Assembly: GCF_017745095.1 (NCBI RefSeq)
Contig: NZ_JAGHZZ010000013.1
Location: forward strand, 43,202 to 107,201
DNA length: 64,000 bases
Direction: 5' to 3'
DNA from: Sporocytophaga sp.
GTDB taxonomy: Bacteria; Bacteroidota; Bacteroidia; Cytophagales; Cytophagaceae
Shown here: in pieces, positions 56,110 through 64,000 of the stretch
How positions within the stretch are numbered: the stretch's first letter is position 1
How the letters are laid out: the number at the start of each line of letters is the position of its first letter
The notes under the pieces: generated by a model
What the model saw: only the letters and a program-made list of their open reading frames with translations
What the model was told of the DNA's origin: nothing
Database searches by the model: none
Translations under genes and position numbers: made by a program

Positions 56110-56447
56110 TTTTTATCGGATTTAAGTTTGGCTAATACATTATCAAGTTGGTTAAAACGTTTCTCCAGCAATCCCTTGAACTGCTGAAGCCACTTATCTA
56201 TTTCCTGCATCTTATCAGGGTTAATGTGATAGTAAATCTCTCGGCCTTGTTGTTCTTGTTTTAACAATTCACATTCCACTAGGATCTTAATATGCTTTGA
56301 CACAGCCTGCCTGCTACTGTCAAAATGTTCAGCAACAGCATTAGGCGTTAAAGCCTGGACGGCAATCAAACATAAAATTGCCCTCCTGGTCGGATCTGCA
56401 ATTGCCTGAAATACATCTCTTCTCATATCCTCTTCTTTCTTTTGCAA
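56106..56447 (-). CDS. ArsR-family transcriptional regulator
   Basis: The 113-residue winged-helix protein has the ArsR signature: [41 protein letters not shown], and [13 protein letters not shown]. It has no metal-binding cysteine cluster in the recognition helix, so it belongs to the non-metal branch often linked to SRPBCC proteins. It overlaps the downstream SRPBCC-VOC gene by 4 bp (ATGA). It probably represses its own operon. Confidence 0.95.
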   Translation of the reverse strand: MQKKEEDMRRDVFQAIADPTRRAILCLIAVQALTPNAVAEHFDSSRQAVSKHIKILVECELLKQEQQGREIYYHINPDKMQEIDKWLQQFKGLLEKRFNQLDNVLAKLKSDKK

Positions 56448-56652
56448 CTAATCGGTAGCAAATATATATGCAACTTTTCGGTTGCGCAAATATTTTTAAG
56501 TTTTTTTAAATTAATTATGATTTGTTCTAATCAAATTTTCAGTTTTTTAAAAAATTGGTGAGTTTTAATAGTTTCTAGAAGTTAATCGCTTAAATTAAGT
56601 ATTGAAATTATAACCCTTAAAGGACAACTTATATTTCAGCTCACAAATAAAA

Positions 56653-57027
56653 ATGAGATCTAATAAAAATACTTTTTTACTATTAACCCTTTTAGTACCC
56701 ATCATGTATTCCTGTGATGCAATGCTCTCATTAGAATATATAGTCTGTAACAAATCTGAGCATCCCGTCAAATTAAAAATACATGACTATAAAACCGGTA
56801 GATACGAGTTTAAAGAAGATACTACAATAGTCTTAAGTCCGGGGGAAGAAACCATTGTCTCAAGCAAAGAGAAAATAGGTTTCCCATGGGAGACTAAAAA
56901 AATTTTCAATGAAAATCCGGGAGTCTACAACTTTGAAGTAATTTCCGATGGTTCTGTCATTCCATTTGACCAAGGATTTGCCATATGGAAATATAAGAAT
57001 CGCAAAAGCCTTTTCTATATTTATTGA
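56653..57027 (+). CDS. Small lipoprotein
   Basis: The 124-residue protein begins with a leader LLTLLVPIMYSC (Cys21) and has a beta-rich mature part (YIVCNKSEHPVKLKIHDYK, LSPGEETIVSSKEKIG). The leader supports a real gene. No known domain is recognised. It is convergent with the MpaB-like gene, whose stop lies 19 bp away. Confidence 0.75.
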   Translation: MRSNKNTFLLLTLLVPIMYSCDAMLSLEYIVCNKSEHPVKLKIHDYKTGRYEFKEDTTIVLSPGEETIVSSKEKIGFPWETKKIFNENPGVYNFEVISDGSVIPFDQGFAIWKYKNRKSLFYIY

Positions 57028-57045
57028 TCTATGACTGTATCTACT

Positions 57046-57900
57046 TTATTCTGATTTTTTATAGTGAATCCCTAGTTCATTAATCTTATATCCTTGTGGA
57101 TAGGACTCTACTGTCCTTCTGGTTCTTAATACAGGCTTCCTTCTTACCGGCATAAATCGAAGAACAAATTTCCTTAAATTCATTCCTGTATTAACCAAAC
57201 TAACAATAACCGGAGATGGCTTCTTTAGCTTCAATGCATTCAACAAAGGTTCATCCATCAATGCATACATAAATGGCCTACACACAGGAAACATAAACTT
57301 CGGGAAGAACCATCCCAGCATAAGATTAACTGTTGCATCCGCAACCCTTCTTCCCCCCTCTGTATATCCAAAGTTTGCTTTTTCATAAGCAATATTCATT
57401 TCAAGCATTGCTTCAAAGGTCTCTGGAATATCCTTTATCCCCATCCTCACTCCTATCTCATACCAGATCTTATGCCCAGCAATATTTTCTTGATTTGTAG
57501 CTTTTCTGTATCCAAACCTCTGATTCCATCTGTAGGGTTCCATTACAAAAGTAGAAAGCACATAACGCATATCATCGTTTGATATTTTAAAACGACCATG
57601 CATGCCGTTTACACGGTTCAGAGCGGCTTTGCCTCTTTCACTATCATAACCGTGTTCAATAATTTCACTTAACAGTAAGTCTGTATCATCGTAACGCTTT
57701 TGAGTTCTGTGCTCAAATTCACCTGTATAATTAAGCAAATTACCTATAGCTGGCACAGCAAACGTCCTGAACAGGGCAAACTCCAGTGCTCTGGTATTAT
57801 CCCACGGAAAGTCATAAAAAGAATTCAGGTGCACGATCTTCAAATGATCTTTAATTGGATCAAGAGCTAATATTTGTTTGAGTATTTTTTTTCGATTCAT
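57046..57900 (-). CDS. MpaB/DUF2236-type protein (oxygenase-like)
   Basis: The 284-residue protein resembles the DUF2236/MpaB family related to latex-clearing protein (Lcp): ALEFALFRTFAVPAIGNLL, TQKRYDDTDLLLSEIIEHG, GKAALNRVNGMHGRF with a candidate haem-ligand His, and LSTFVMEPYRWNQRFG. In the family a b-type haem is bound by a buried His and an oxygenase reaction is known for some members. The reaction here is not known. No signal peptide is present. Confidence 0.85.
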   Translation of the reverse strand: MNRKKILKQILALDPIKDHLKIVHLNSFYDFPWDNTRALEFALFRTFAVPAIGNLLNYTGEFEHRTQKRYDDTDLLLSEIIEHGYDSERGKAALNRVNGMHGRFKISNDDMRYVLSTFVMEPYRWNQRFGYRKATNQENIAGHKIWYEIGVRMGIKDIPETFEAMLEMNIAYEKANFGYTEGGRRVADATVNLMLGWFFPKFMFPVCRPFMYALMDEPLLNALKLKKPSPVIVSLVNTGMNLRKFVLRFMPVRRKPVLRTRRTVESYPQGYKINELGIHYKKSE

Positions 57901-58008
57901 TTATATTATAAAAGCAAATGCGAAAATTAAATGTATTAATTAAAACCTTCTATCCATTAATTACACAGAGAAGCACAAGAATTAGACAAATTCCCTTATC
58001 AATAACTC

Positions 58009-58983
58009 TCAAGCTAGACTCTTATTATATTTATTCCTGTAATCTGCAGGAGATAAGCCTGTAAACTTCTTAAACACTTCTCTGAATGCTTTATCGTCAG
58101 CATATCCCACATCTGTCATAATTTCATAAATTGATTTGCGTCCTTTTTCAAGTTCTTTTTTGGCCGCTTCAACTTTTACCCGTTGAAGATACTCTACCGG
58201 AGTATTTCCAGTTGCTTTAATAAACCTTCTATCAAAACTTCTCCTGCTGATGGCCAGTTCTGATGCAAGATTTTCAAAGGAAATTTTCGCATCTATATTA
58301 TCTTCAATATAAGTCTGAGCCTTACCAATCAATTCATCTCCATGGCTTTTTTGTATGTTAAAAATAGTAAAATGAGATTGGGCAGTTCGTTCGATATCTA
58401 TCTGGAAAACCTTTGAACAATATATCGCAACTGATCTGTCAAAGATCTTCTCCACAAGATAAAGTATAAGATTTAAAAAGGAATACGCGCCTCCATTTGT
58501 ATAAATGCCATTTTCCTCAGTTATGATTTTATCTTCTGCTATTTTTATCTCTGGATACATTTTCCGAAACTCGTCTACTTTATTCCAGTGAATAGAACAG
58601 TTTTTCCCATTCAGAAGTCCTGTGGCGGCCAGCAAAAATGCACCTGAACAAATGCTGGCAATCTCAGTCCCATTCTGGTATTGCTTGTATATCCAGTCAA
58701 TAAGCTCTGTATTATCTTTAACAACCTTTTGATAATCGTCTATGAGTGAAGGTATAATTATAAGGTCCGTACTTTTGACAGCCTTGATATCAATCGGGTG
58801 AATAGCTAAATAATTTCCATGAGCCTTTAGTTCTGTCATGAACCCTGCTATATGAACATCAAGTCTGGATTCGTTGCCGGCCTTTTGCCAGTAGTCATTT
58901 GCTCTCCGAAGTATTTCGAAAGCTCCTCCTATACTGTTCAGATTTACTCCGCAATCCGGAACAACTATCGTAATGTTTTTCAT
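58009..58983 (-). CDS. GlxA-type AraC-family regulator with DJ-1/PfpI domain
   Basis: I start at the ATG at 58983 (MKNITIVVPDCGVN); an in-frame Met at 58998 would add five residues. Residues 1-185 form a DJ-1/PfpI-like amidotransferase-type domain with a candidate nucleophile Cys in ASICSGAFLLAATGLL. Residues about 215-324 form an AraC helix-turn-helix pair (ISFENLASELAISRRSFDRRFIKATGNTPVEYLQRVK, IYEIMTDVGYADDKAFREVFKKFTGLSPADYR). This architecture is the GlxA regulator class. It is divergent from the two SRPBCC genes at 59114-60091, its likely targets. Confidence 0.95.
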   Translation of the reverse strand: MKNITIVVPDCGVNLNSIGGAFEILRRANDYWQKAGNESRLDVHIAGFMTELKAHGNYLAIHPIDIKAVKSTDLIIIPSLIDDYQKVVKDNTELIDWIYKQYQNGTEIASICSGAFLLAATGLLNGKNCSIHWNKVDEFRKMYPEIKIAEDKIITEENGIYTNGGAYSFLNLILYLVEKIFDRSVAIYCSKVFQIDIERTAQSHFTIFNIQKSHGDELIGKAQTYIEDNIDAKISFENLASELAISRRSFDRRFIKATGNTPVEYLQRVKVEAAKKELEKGRKSIYEIMTDVGYADDKAFREVFKKFTGLSPADYRNKYNKSLA

Positions 58984-59113
58984 ATTTCTTATATCCAAGA
59001 TATGGAAAATAGTCCAAATTAACCATGTTTGAAGTCCATTTTGACCTTACCCAAACAAATAGTCATGTATTAGATTTGTCTTAAATGTCATCCAATTCCA
59101 AACATATAAAAAT

Positions 59114-59605
59114 ATGAATACTCCCGATTTTACAACAAGTATACTGGTAGATCAATCTCCGTCTGAGGTATATAATGCCATTAATAATGTCCGCGGTTGG
59201 TGGTCAGAAGAAATTGAAGGAAGCACGAACAAGCTCAATGATGTATTTATGTATCACTACAAGGATGTCCATATCAGCAAGATGAAATTAATTGAAGTTA
59301 TTCCCAATCAGAAAGTAGTATGGCTTGTACTAGAAAACCATTTCAATTTCACCAAAGACAACACTGAATGGAAGGATACTAAAATCAGTTTTGATATCAC
59401 TAAAAAAGGTCAACAGACTGAACTTCGTTTTACGCATATTGGCCTAGGTCCTCATTATGAATGCTACGAAATTTGTCAGGAAGCCTGGAGCAATTATATT
59501 CAAAATAGCCTTAAAAAGCTTATAGAAACCGGCAAAGGCGAGCCCAATCCTAAAGAAGGAGGTTTCAATGGAGAAATAGTTAAAAAGTGGAAACTGCAAT
59601 CATAA
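59114..59605 (+). CDS. SRPBCC-domain protein (first tandem paralogue)
   Basis: The 163-residue protein is an AHSA1-type SRPBCC domain: DFTTSILVDQSPSEVYNAINNVRGWWSEEI, KLIEVIPNQKVVWLVLENH and EAWSNYIQNSLKKLIETG are characteristic. These domains form a helix-grip ligand cavity; the ligand is unknown. It is divergent from the GlxA-type regulator gene (131 bp between the starts) and followed 36 bp later by a close paralogue. Confidence 0.93.
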   Translation: MNTPDFTTSILVDQSPSEVYNAINNVRGWWSEEIEGSTNKLNDVFMYHYKDVHISKMKLIEVIPNQKVVWLVLENHFNFTKDNTEWKDTKISFDITKKGQQTELRFTHIGLGPHYECYEICQEAWSNYIQNSLKKLIETGKGEPNPKEGGFNGEIVKKWKLQS

Positions 59606-59641
59606 TCGAGTTTCTGTAATAGTATCTCTATCAAGATTACC

Positions 59642-60091
59642 ATGGAAAATCAAAACTATACAACTGCAATCCTTGTAAACAAACCTCTGAGTAAAGCATT
59701 CGAAGCAGTTAACAATGTAAGGAGCTGGTGGACGGAAAACATTAAAGGCAATACTCAAAAATTAAATGATGAATTTGAAGTCAGATTTGGAGATGTGCAT
59801 TATTCCAAACAAAAATTGATTGAATTTGTCCCTGAAAGAAAAGTTGTCTGGCTTGTTACAGACAGTAAGTTAAGCTTTGTTAAAAATCAACAGGAATGGA
59901 CAAATACAAGGATTACTTTTGAACTTTCTGAATCGAACGGACAGACGCTTATTCGATTCACCCACCTAGGTTTGGTTCCGGAGTATGAATGCCACGAAGC
60001 CTGTTCCGGCGCATGGAGCGGATATATCCATGATAGTCTTAAGGAGCTAATTGAAACAGGTGAAGGTAAGCCAGAGTCAAAAGTCATGTAG
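59642..60091 (+). CDS. SRPBCC-domain protein (second tandem paralogue)
   Basis: The 149-residue paralogue of the preceding gene is clearly homologous by eye over its whole length: YTTAILVNKPLSKAFEAVNNVRSWWTENI, KLIEFVPERKVVWLVTD, and SGAWSGYIHDSLKELIETGEGKPE. A tandem duplication is evident. It is co-directional with its partner and ends about 25 bp before the strong bidirectional terminator at 60114-60151. Confidence 0.93.
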   Translation: MENQNYTTAILVNKPLSKAFEAVNNVRSWWTENIKGNTQKLNDEFEVRFGDVHYSKQKLIEFVPERKVVWLVTDSKLSFVKNQQEWTNTRITFELSESNGQTLIRFTHLGLVPEYECHEACSGAWSGYIHDSLKELIETGEGKPESKVM

Positions 60092-60113
60092 GCTTTTATA
60101 CCACTCTATATCT

Positions 60114-60151
60114 AATAAAAGTTAACTGCATAAATGCAGTTAACTTTTATT
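60114..60151. terminator. Bidirectional terminator with 17-bp perfect arms
   Basis: The arms at 60114-60130 and 60135-60151 are perfectly complementary around TAAA, each ending in an A/T-rich run. The stop codon of the reverse carbonic anhydrase gene (60147-60149) lies inside the right arm. Confidence 0.93.
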
Positions 60152-60782
60152 CCATTTCATACTTAAAGATCGGATGAACTGTATCGATTGTGCTTTCAGC
60201 ATGTATCATTTCATGAATCAATCCCTCTTTCATACCATAGACCCAGCCGTGGACTTTAAGTGTCTTTTGTTCCAATGCAATTTGCACAACTTTAGTTTTG
60301 CACAAATTCTTTACCTGCTCCACAACATTGATTTCAACCAAACGATTAAACCTCTCTTCCTTCGTTGGAAGTGCTTCAAGCTCATCTATATTTTTAACAT
60401 AAATTTCTTTAATATTCCTCAGCCAGTTATCAACATAACCATAAGCGATGTTGTCCATTGATGACTTAATACCGCCACAGCCATAATGCCCACATAAAAT
60501 GATATGCTTTACATTTAAAAACTTAACAGCATATTCAAGTACACTAAGAAGGTTAAGATCAGTATGTATAACCATATTGGCAATATTCCTATGCACAAAT
60601 ATTTCACCAGGTGTAGCTCCCGTAATCACCTCACACGGAACTCTGCTATCAGAACATCCTATCCACAAATATTCAGGTTTCTGAACTTTGCTTAACTTCT
60701 CAAAATAGTTTGCATCCTTTTCTAATTGTTCAGCTGCCCATTTTCTATTTCCTTCAAGTAATTTATTATAACTTTTAATCAT
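60147..60782 (-). CDS. Beta-class carbonic anhydrase
   Basis: The 211-residue protein has the beta-carbonic anhydrase zinc set: Cys43 and Asp45 in the CSDSRVP motif, and His99 and Cys102 in CGHYGCGGI. Length and the late GWVYGMKEGLI segment match soluble bacterial enzymes of the Can type. It hydrates CO2 to bicarbonate in the cytoplasm. It appears monocistronic and ends inside a perfect terminator hairpin. Confidence 0.96.
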   Translation of the reverse strand: MIKSYNKLLEGNRKWAAEQLEKDANYFEKLSKVQKPEYLWIGCSDSRVPCEVITGATPGEIFVHRNIANMVIHTDLNLLSVLEYAVKFLNVKHIILCGHYGCGGIKSSMDNIAYGYVDNWLRNIKEIYVKNIDELEALPTKEERFNRLVEINVVEQVKNLCKTKVVQIALEQKTLKVHGWVYGMKEGLIHEMIHAESTIDTVHPIFKYEME

Positions 60783-61140
60783 ATGCAGATAGATGAGTAA
60801 TATTGGAATTGAAGTTTAAATTTATTACTTATCAGTGAATAAATTAGTCTTAAATCAAAATAAATAAACAATCCTCTGAAAACCCGACAGATAAAATAAT
60901 TATTTAACAACAATTTTACCCACAAGGAACAGATAATGGTTGCATAATTCATTCGCTAACTGAATACTTCAAAAATGAAGGATTTAAAGGACTAGATTTA
61001 TTTCTTCAATTCTCCTGAAAACCCTCAAAATCCTTTTGGATTTCCTCTTAATGTCTTTTTGTAAATTAGTTTTTGCTTTTTGCAAAATGCATACCTCTAA
61101 AAACTAAGACATTGCCTGCAAGACATCAAAAACATCATTT
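60783..61140. other. Divergent promoter region, no gene
   Basis: This 358-bp region lies between the divergently transcribed carbonic anhydrase and GH5 genes and should hold both promoters. I saw no strong dyad, no riboswitch-like structure and no convincing small frame. Confidence 0.5.
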
Positions 61141-62775
61141 ATGAAAAACCACCTAATATTCACATTTTTTTTTCTGTTGGTGCATCTTTGTTATGCTCAA
61201 TTACCATTGTTAACAACTGAAAACACCTACTTTGTAAAAACCTCTAATAGAGAAAAGATTATTCTGAAAGGAATAGGAGTTTCAAATAACTCATGGGGAT
61301 TTTATGAATGGCCTGTCTCAGATTCATTGGAGAAAGCTGGCGTTAGTCCAATGATCCGGCCAAAAGAAATGAAGCCATTTGTGTTTACTTCCGAAGACAT
61401 AGATCGCATTAGCCAATTAGATGCAAATGTGATCCGCTATTGCTTTAATCATGACCTTTTTCATCCGCAAAATTCAAAGCGCGCATCTAATATATCACTC
61501 ATGCGAGATCATATTTCTCAACTTGCACAAAAAGGTAAGTATACTATCGTTTGCATGCAATTCTGCCCAGGTCTTGATGTCCAGATAGAGACATACGAAC
61601 GAAATAAGCCTCCTAGAGAGCGTATTCAATCTGTCTTTGAAAGTGATTCCGTTTTCTCACTTTGGAGAGATATCTGGCAATATGTGGCTGGTGAGCTTAA
61701 AGATCTTGATGCCGTAACCGGCTACGAACTGATCAGCGAACCCAAAAGACCGGCATTGGCAGACGCCAGCGAACAAAAACTAATTCAATCATATATTGAA
61801 GTCATTGATAGTATTAGAGCAAAAGATCCCCAACACATTGTGATGGTGCCAGAGTTTAACAGCAGAGAGGCTAATCCTGGAGAACAATATTGGAATGAAG
61901 TTTTGGGAAGTTATGTAGAGGATCAGGGAGAACAAGGCACAATTTGGGGAAGGAACTGGCTTGCCTTGCCAGCTGATATATCCAATCTTGTCTATGTTGC
62001 GCATATCTACAGCCCATACGAATTCACTACAGGAAAAACGTTCGACACATTCAGCAGAACGGAGTTGCAAAATACAGTAAAAACATCTGCAGAATGGGCA
62101 TATAAACAGAACAGGCCGCTGTATGTTTCCGAATATGGAGTTAATTATTTTCATACTTTAAACGGCTCAGATGAAAAAAGAATCGATTATCTGAAAATTA
62201 TACATGACAGTTTTGAAGAAGATCATATATCTACAGCAATATGGCAATACAAAGACCTCATTACCCCATGGGTAAATATGTCCCAGACCTTTGGTATTTG
62301 GCAGCATTATTATGACATGAGTACCATTAAAAAAATTAAAGACAACGAAGTAGAATACTCTGATCAACAAGCGATGTCTGCTGCAATAAACTCACAGATT
62401 TATCCTGTTCTAAATCAATATTTCATTGAAAACGGGGCATTCAAACAGGTATCTATTGTGGGTAATCAATCTTTATTTGATGAATTGAACAGATACTTCA
62501 ATGCCAAAACTCTTGGTACCAAGGAGATCAAAGAGGCCAGATACCCTTTCATAGTGGCAGATAAGGAAAACATATATTTCAGAAATTTACCGGAATATTT
62601 GCAACAACTGCCTATATCCATATACGATCTGAACGGGGACCTGCTACTGAATAAAAATCTGATGAGCAATGATGGCTCTTTCTATACGCCATTCCAATCA
62701 TTCAGAAGTAGTAAGCTTGTTATTGTAAAATATGGCCCTAATGAAGAATGGTCCGGAAAGATTATTTTACAATAA
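61141..62775 (+). CDS. GH5-like glycoside hydrolase with a T9SS-type C-terminal tail
   Basis: The 544-residue secreted protein has a signal peptide ending CYAQ and a GH5-type (clan A) barrel. The acid/base candidate is Glu200 in TGYELISEPKR (normally NEP) and the nucleophile candidate is Glu331 in LYVSEYGVNYF. A His in YVAHIYSPYEF matches the conserved GH5 HxYxP-like loop. The last ~90 residues (LPISIYDLNGDLLLNK, then LVIVKYGPNEEWSGKIIL) look like a degenerate T9SS sorting domain. Substrate cannot be set; a cellulase or related beta-glycanase is plausible. A weak hairpin without a U-tract follows at 62791-62816. Confidence 0.85.
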   Translation: MKNHLIFTFFFLLVHLCYAQLPLLTTENTYFVKTSNREKIILKGIGVSNNSWGFYEWPVSDSLEKAGVSPMIRPKEMKPFVFTSEDIDRISQLDANVIRYCFNHDLFHPQNSKRASNISLMRDHISQLAQKGKYTIVCMQFCPGLDVQIETYERNKPPRERIQSVFESDSVFSLWRDIWQYVAGELKDLDAVTGYELISEPKRPALADASEQKLIQSYIEVIDSIRAKDPQHIVMVPEFNSREANPGEQYWNEVLGSYVEDQGEQGTIWGRNWLALPADISNLVYVAHIYSPYEFTTGKTFDTFSRTELQNTVKTSAEWAYKQNRPLYVSEYGVNYFHTLNGSDEKRIDYLKIIHDSFEEDHISTAIWQYKDLITPWVNMSQTFGIWQHYYDMSTIKKIKDNEVEYSDQQAMSAAINSQIYPVLNQYFIENGAFKQVSIVGNQSLFDELNRYFNAKTLGTKEIKEARYPFIVADKENIYFRNLPEYLQQLPISIYDLNGDLLLNKNLMSNDGSFYTPFQSFRSSKLVIVKYGPNEEWSGKIILQ

Positions 62776-62896
62776 AAAAACTTATTCATACAGGGGCCTC
62801 TATATTAGAGGTCTCTTGTATACTATTAAATTCCTTTCCGATCATAATACAGATTAAAGAAAGCTATGATATAAAATTATAAACAATTTAATTTTC

Positions 62897-63724
62897 TTAT
62901 TTCCGCCTTTGTATTCCTATTATGTTTGGGATATTCCAATATTCTTTATTATTATCATTTTCATTAAATCCTGTTTCATAGCTTCCGCATTTCTCTATGC
63001 TCAATAATGGATGATTCAAATAAAATGATGCTTCAGGCCCACCTTCGAGATACATCAGCCGTTTTAATTCAATAGACATTGCAAGAAGATGGTCAACAAA
63101 ATCATGTACCCTGTATGGCGATCTTACAAAAATGAAAAGCATATTTCCAAGCCTATCTTCACCAATCAAAACCATGCTCCATTTTTTTTCCTGTAATTGC
63201 CATGTATTTTTTGTCTCACAATTCACCATGCGAATACCTTGAGAAAAGCTATTGTATTTCGTCTTAAGCTTATTCCAATCCTGACAGGTCATGTCTATAA
63301 TTTGTGCCTTAGGGACTGATGTGTCTTTAGGATTAAATGCTACAATATTTTTATAGGAAGGATTTAATGAGGGATTATTCACATATTGAAAATTTTTCAT
63401 ATAACCGGTACAAGTTTTAAAATCATCTTCCAGTTTAAACATACCTGCATTAATAACTGCTATAAGATTATTTTCTTTGCTTAGCTCATTGGCCTTTTTG
63501 CTTTCAGATTTCTTCTCTCCTGCACAAATTAATTTAAACTGAAAATAGTCAGGATCGATCTTTAAGATATCAACCTTTGAATCTCCGACTATTGATTTAT
63601 CAGTTAAAATTACTGAAGAATAATAAAGCCCCTCTTCAAGTTTCTTCCATTGGATGTTGTCTTTGTGAAATGAAGTTCCTGCGATACAAGTTATTGTTGA
63701 CAGGATAAATATTCTAAATTTCAT
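62897..63724 (-). CDS. Phosphodiester glycosidase (NAGPA)-like exported protein
   Basis: The ATG at 63724 gives a 275-residue product with a signal peptide ending near IAGTSF; a Met at 63766 would add 14 residues and is less likely. The body has the DUF2233/NAGPA-like pattern: NLIAVINAGMFKL, YKNIVAFNPKD, and YLEGGPEASFYL near the end (the LDGGGS-like site of the family). This family includes N-acetylglucosamine-1-phosphodiester alpha-N-acetylglucosaminidase and phage or bacterial homologues. The bacterial substrate is unknown, though cell-wall glycan phosphodiesters are plausible. Confidence 0.85.
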   Translation of the reverse strand: MKFRIFILSTITCIAGTSFHKDNIQWKKLEEGLYYSSVILTDKSIVGDSKVDILKIDPDYFQFKLICAGEKKSESKKANELSKENNLIAVINAGMFKLEDDFKTCTGYMKNFQYVNNPSLNPSYKNIVAFNPKDTSVPKAQIIDMTCQDWNKLKTKYNSFSQGIRMVNCETKNTWQLQEKKWSMVLIGEDRLGNMLFIFVRSPYRVHDFVDHLLAMSIELKRLMYLEGGPEASFYLNHPLLSIEKCGSYETGFNENDNNKEYWNIPNIIGIQRRK

Positions 63725-63800
63725 GTTTAGTAATTTAATTTCATTGGTATGGATTGCCATAGTCATATTTAAAAGGTTGTGATATTTTAAATATGAATAA

Positions 63801-63828
63801 AAAAGACCTGTCTCTCCACAGGTCTTTT
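63801..63828. terminator. Bidirectional terminator
   Basis: AAAAGACCTGT (63801-63811) pairs with ACAGGTCTTTT (63818-63828) around CTCTCC. It lies 30 bp beyond the stop of the fragment at the right edge. Confidence 0.93.
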
Positions 63829-63857
63829 CGGTATATTACATCATCAATAGAACGAAC

Positions 63858-64000
63858 TTATCTCTTAACAACTTTCAATCCTGTAACTTCTGATCCATCA
63901 ATTATCTTAACCATATATAATCCTGGCTTATCCAGTTCTTTAACTGTAATATCATCACCATTACTTGTAGTTGAGTATACAGCAATACCATTGGCATCAT
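63858..64000 (-). CDS. C-terminal fragment of a T9SS cargo protein
   Basis: The frame entering from the right edge encodes about 46 residues of a type IX secretion C-terminal sorting domain: DANGIAVYSTTS, then VKELDKPGLYMVKII and a final TGLKVVKR before a TAA at 63858-63860. Almost all the gene lies outside the window. Nothing can be said of its N-terminal activity. Confidence 0.9.
   Translation of the reverse strand, partial: DANGIAVYSTTSNGDDITVKELDKPGLYMVKIIDGSEVTGLKVVKR

Overview
The window looks like a chromosomal segment of an AT-rich Bacteroidota bacterium, most likely a gliding, polymer-degrading member of the Cytophagales (Cytophaga/Sporocytophaga type). The support is type IX secretion C-terminal sorting domains (24621-26315 and the fragment at the right edge), a CarboxypepD_reg/TonB-dependent receptor with an imelysin lipoprotein operon, paired DUF1800/DUF1501 genes, many lipoproteins, a GH5 glycosidase, and start sites that mostly lack Shine-Dalgarno sequences. 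The genus is inference. I saw no rRNA, tRNA, CRISPR array, phage or intact insertion sequence.

Layout. 1-2597: a large reverse-strand gene leaves the window at the left edge. It has a DUF4157 putative-metallopeptidase domain followed by at least fourteen 40-residue repeats that alternate as 240-bp A/B pairs. 2.9-10.3 kb: a small secreted protein, a LuxR-type response regulator with its Cache/HAMP histidine kinase, a first DUF1800-DUF1501 operon and a membrane-anchored AraC regulator. 10.3-12.9 kb: an SMR (Gdx/SugE-like) exporter and a TetR/ABC1-kinase pair. 13.0-19.4 kb: a probable iron-acquisition operon (DUF4856 lipoprotein, imelysin, HTTM membrane protein, TonB-dependent receptor) preceded by three 19-bp Fur-like palindromes. 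19.6-28.1 kb: a cytochrome c-like lipoprotein, a CsbD-like protein, a small DMT protein, and a four-gene operon with a second DUF1800-DUF1501 pair, an outer-membrane barrel and a lipoprotein.

28.3-36.4 kb: a GreA-like protein, a 31-residue Lys-rich microprotein, a methyltransferase, eutB-eutC (eutB broken by one missing base), an NlpE-like lipoprotein, murI and a MetY-type sulfhydrylase. 36.4-46.7 kb is rich in signalling: a CHASE/PAS histidine kinase, a kinase-like protein without the phospho-accepting histidine, a Cache/HAMP kinase, an AsmA-like protein, a cold-shock protein and ttcA. 46.8-53.4 kb: SDR, SelO, an M3 peptidase, a phosphoesterase, a second gene broken by one base, and a lipoyl-like domain protein. 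53.7-64 kb: a glycosyltransferase, lipoproteins, an ArsR regulator coupled to an SRPBCC-VOC fusion, an MpaB-like protein, a GlxA-type regulator opposite two SRPBCC paralogues, a beta-carbonic anhydrase, a GH5 enzyme, a phosphodiester-glycosidase-like protein, and the tail of a T9SS cargo gene.

The most unusual items are the DUF4157 repeat protein with recently homogenised repeats, the triple-operator imelysin operon, the two DUF1800/DUF1501 systems with different export signals, the kinase lacking its histidine, two single-base frameshifts about 21 kb apart, and several short noncoding repeats.
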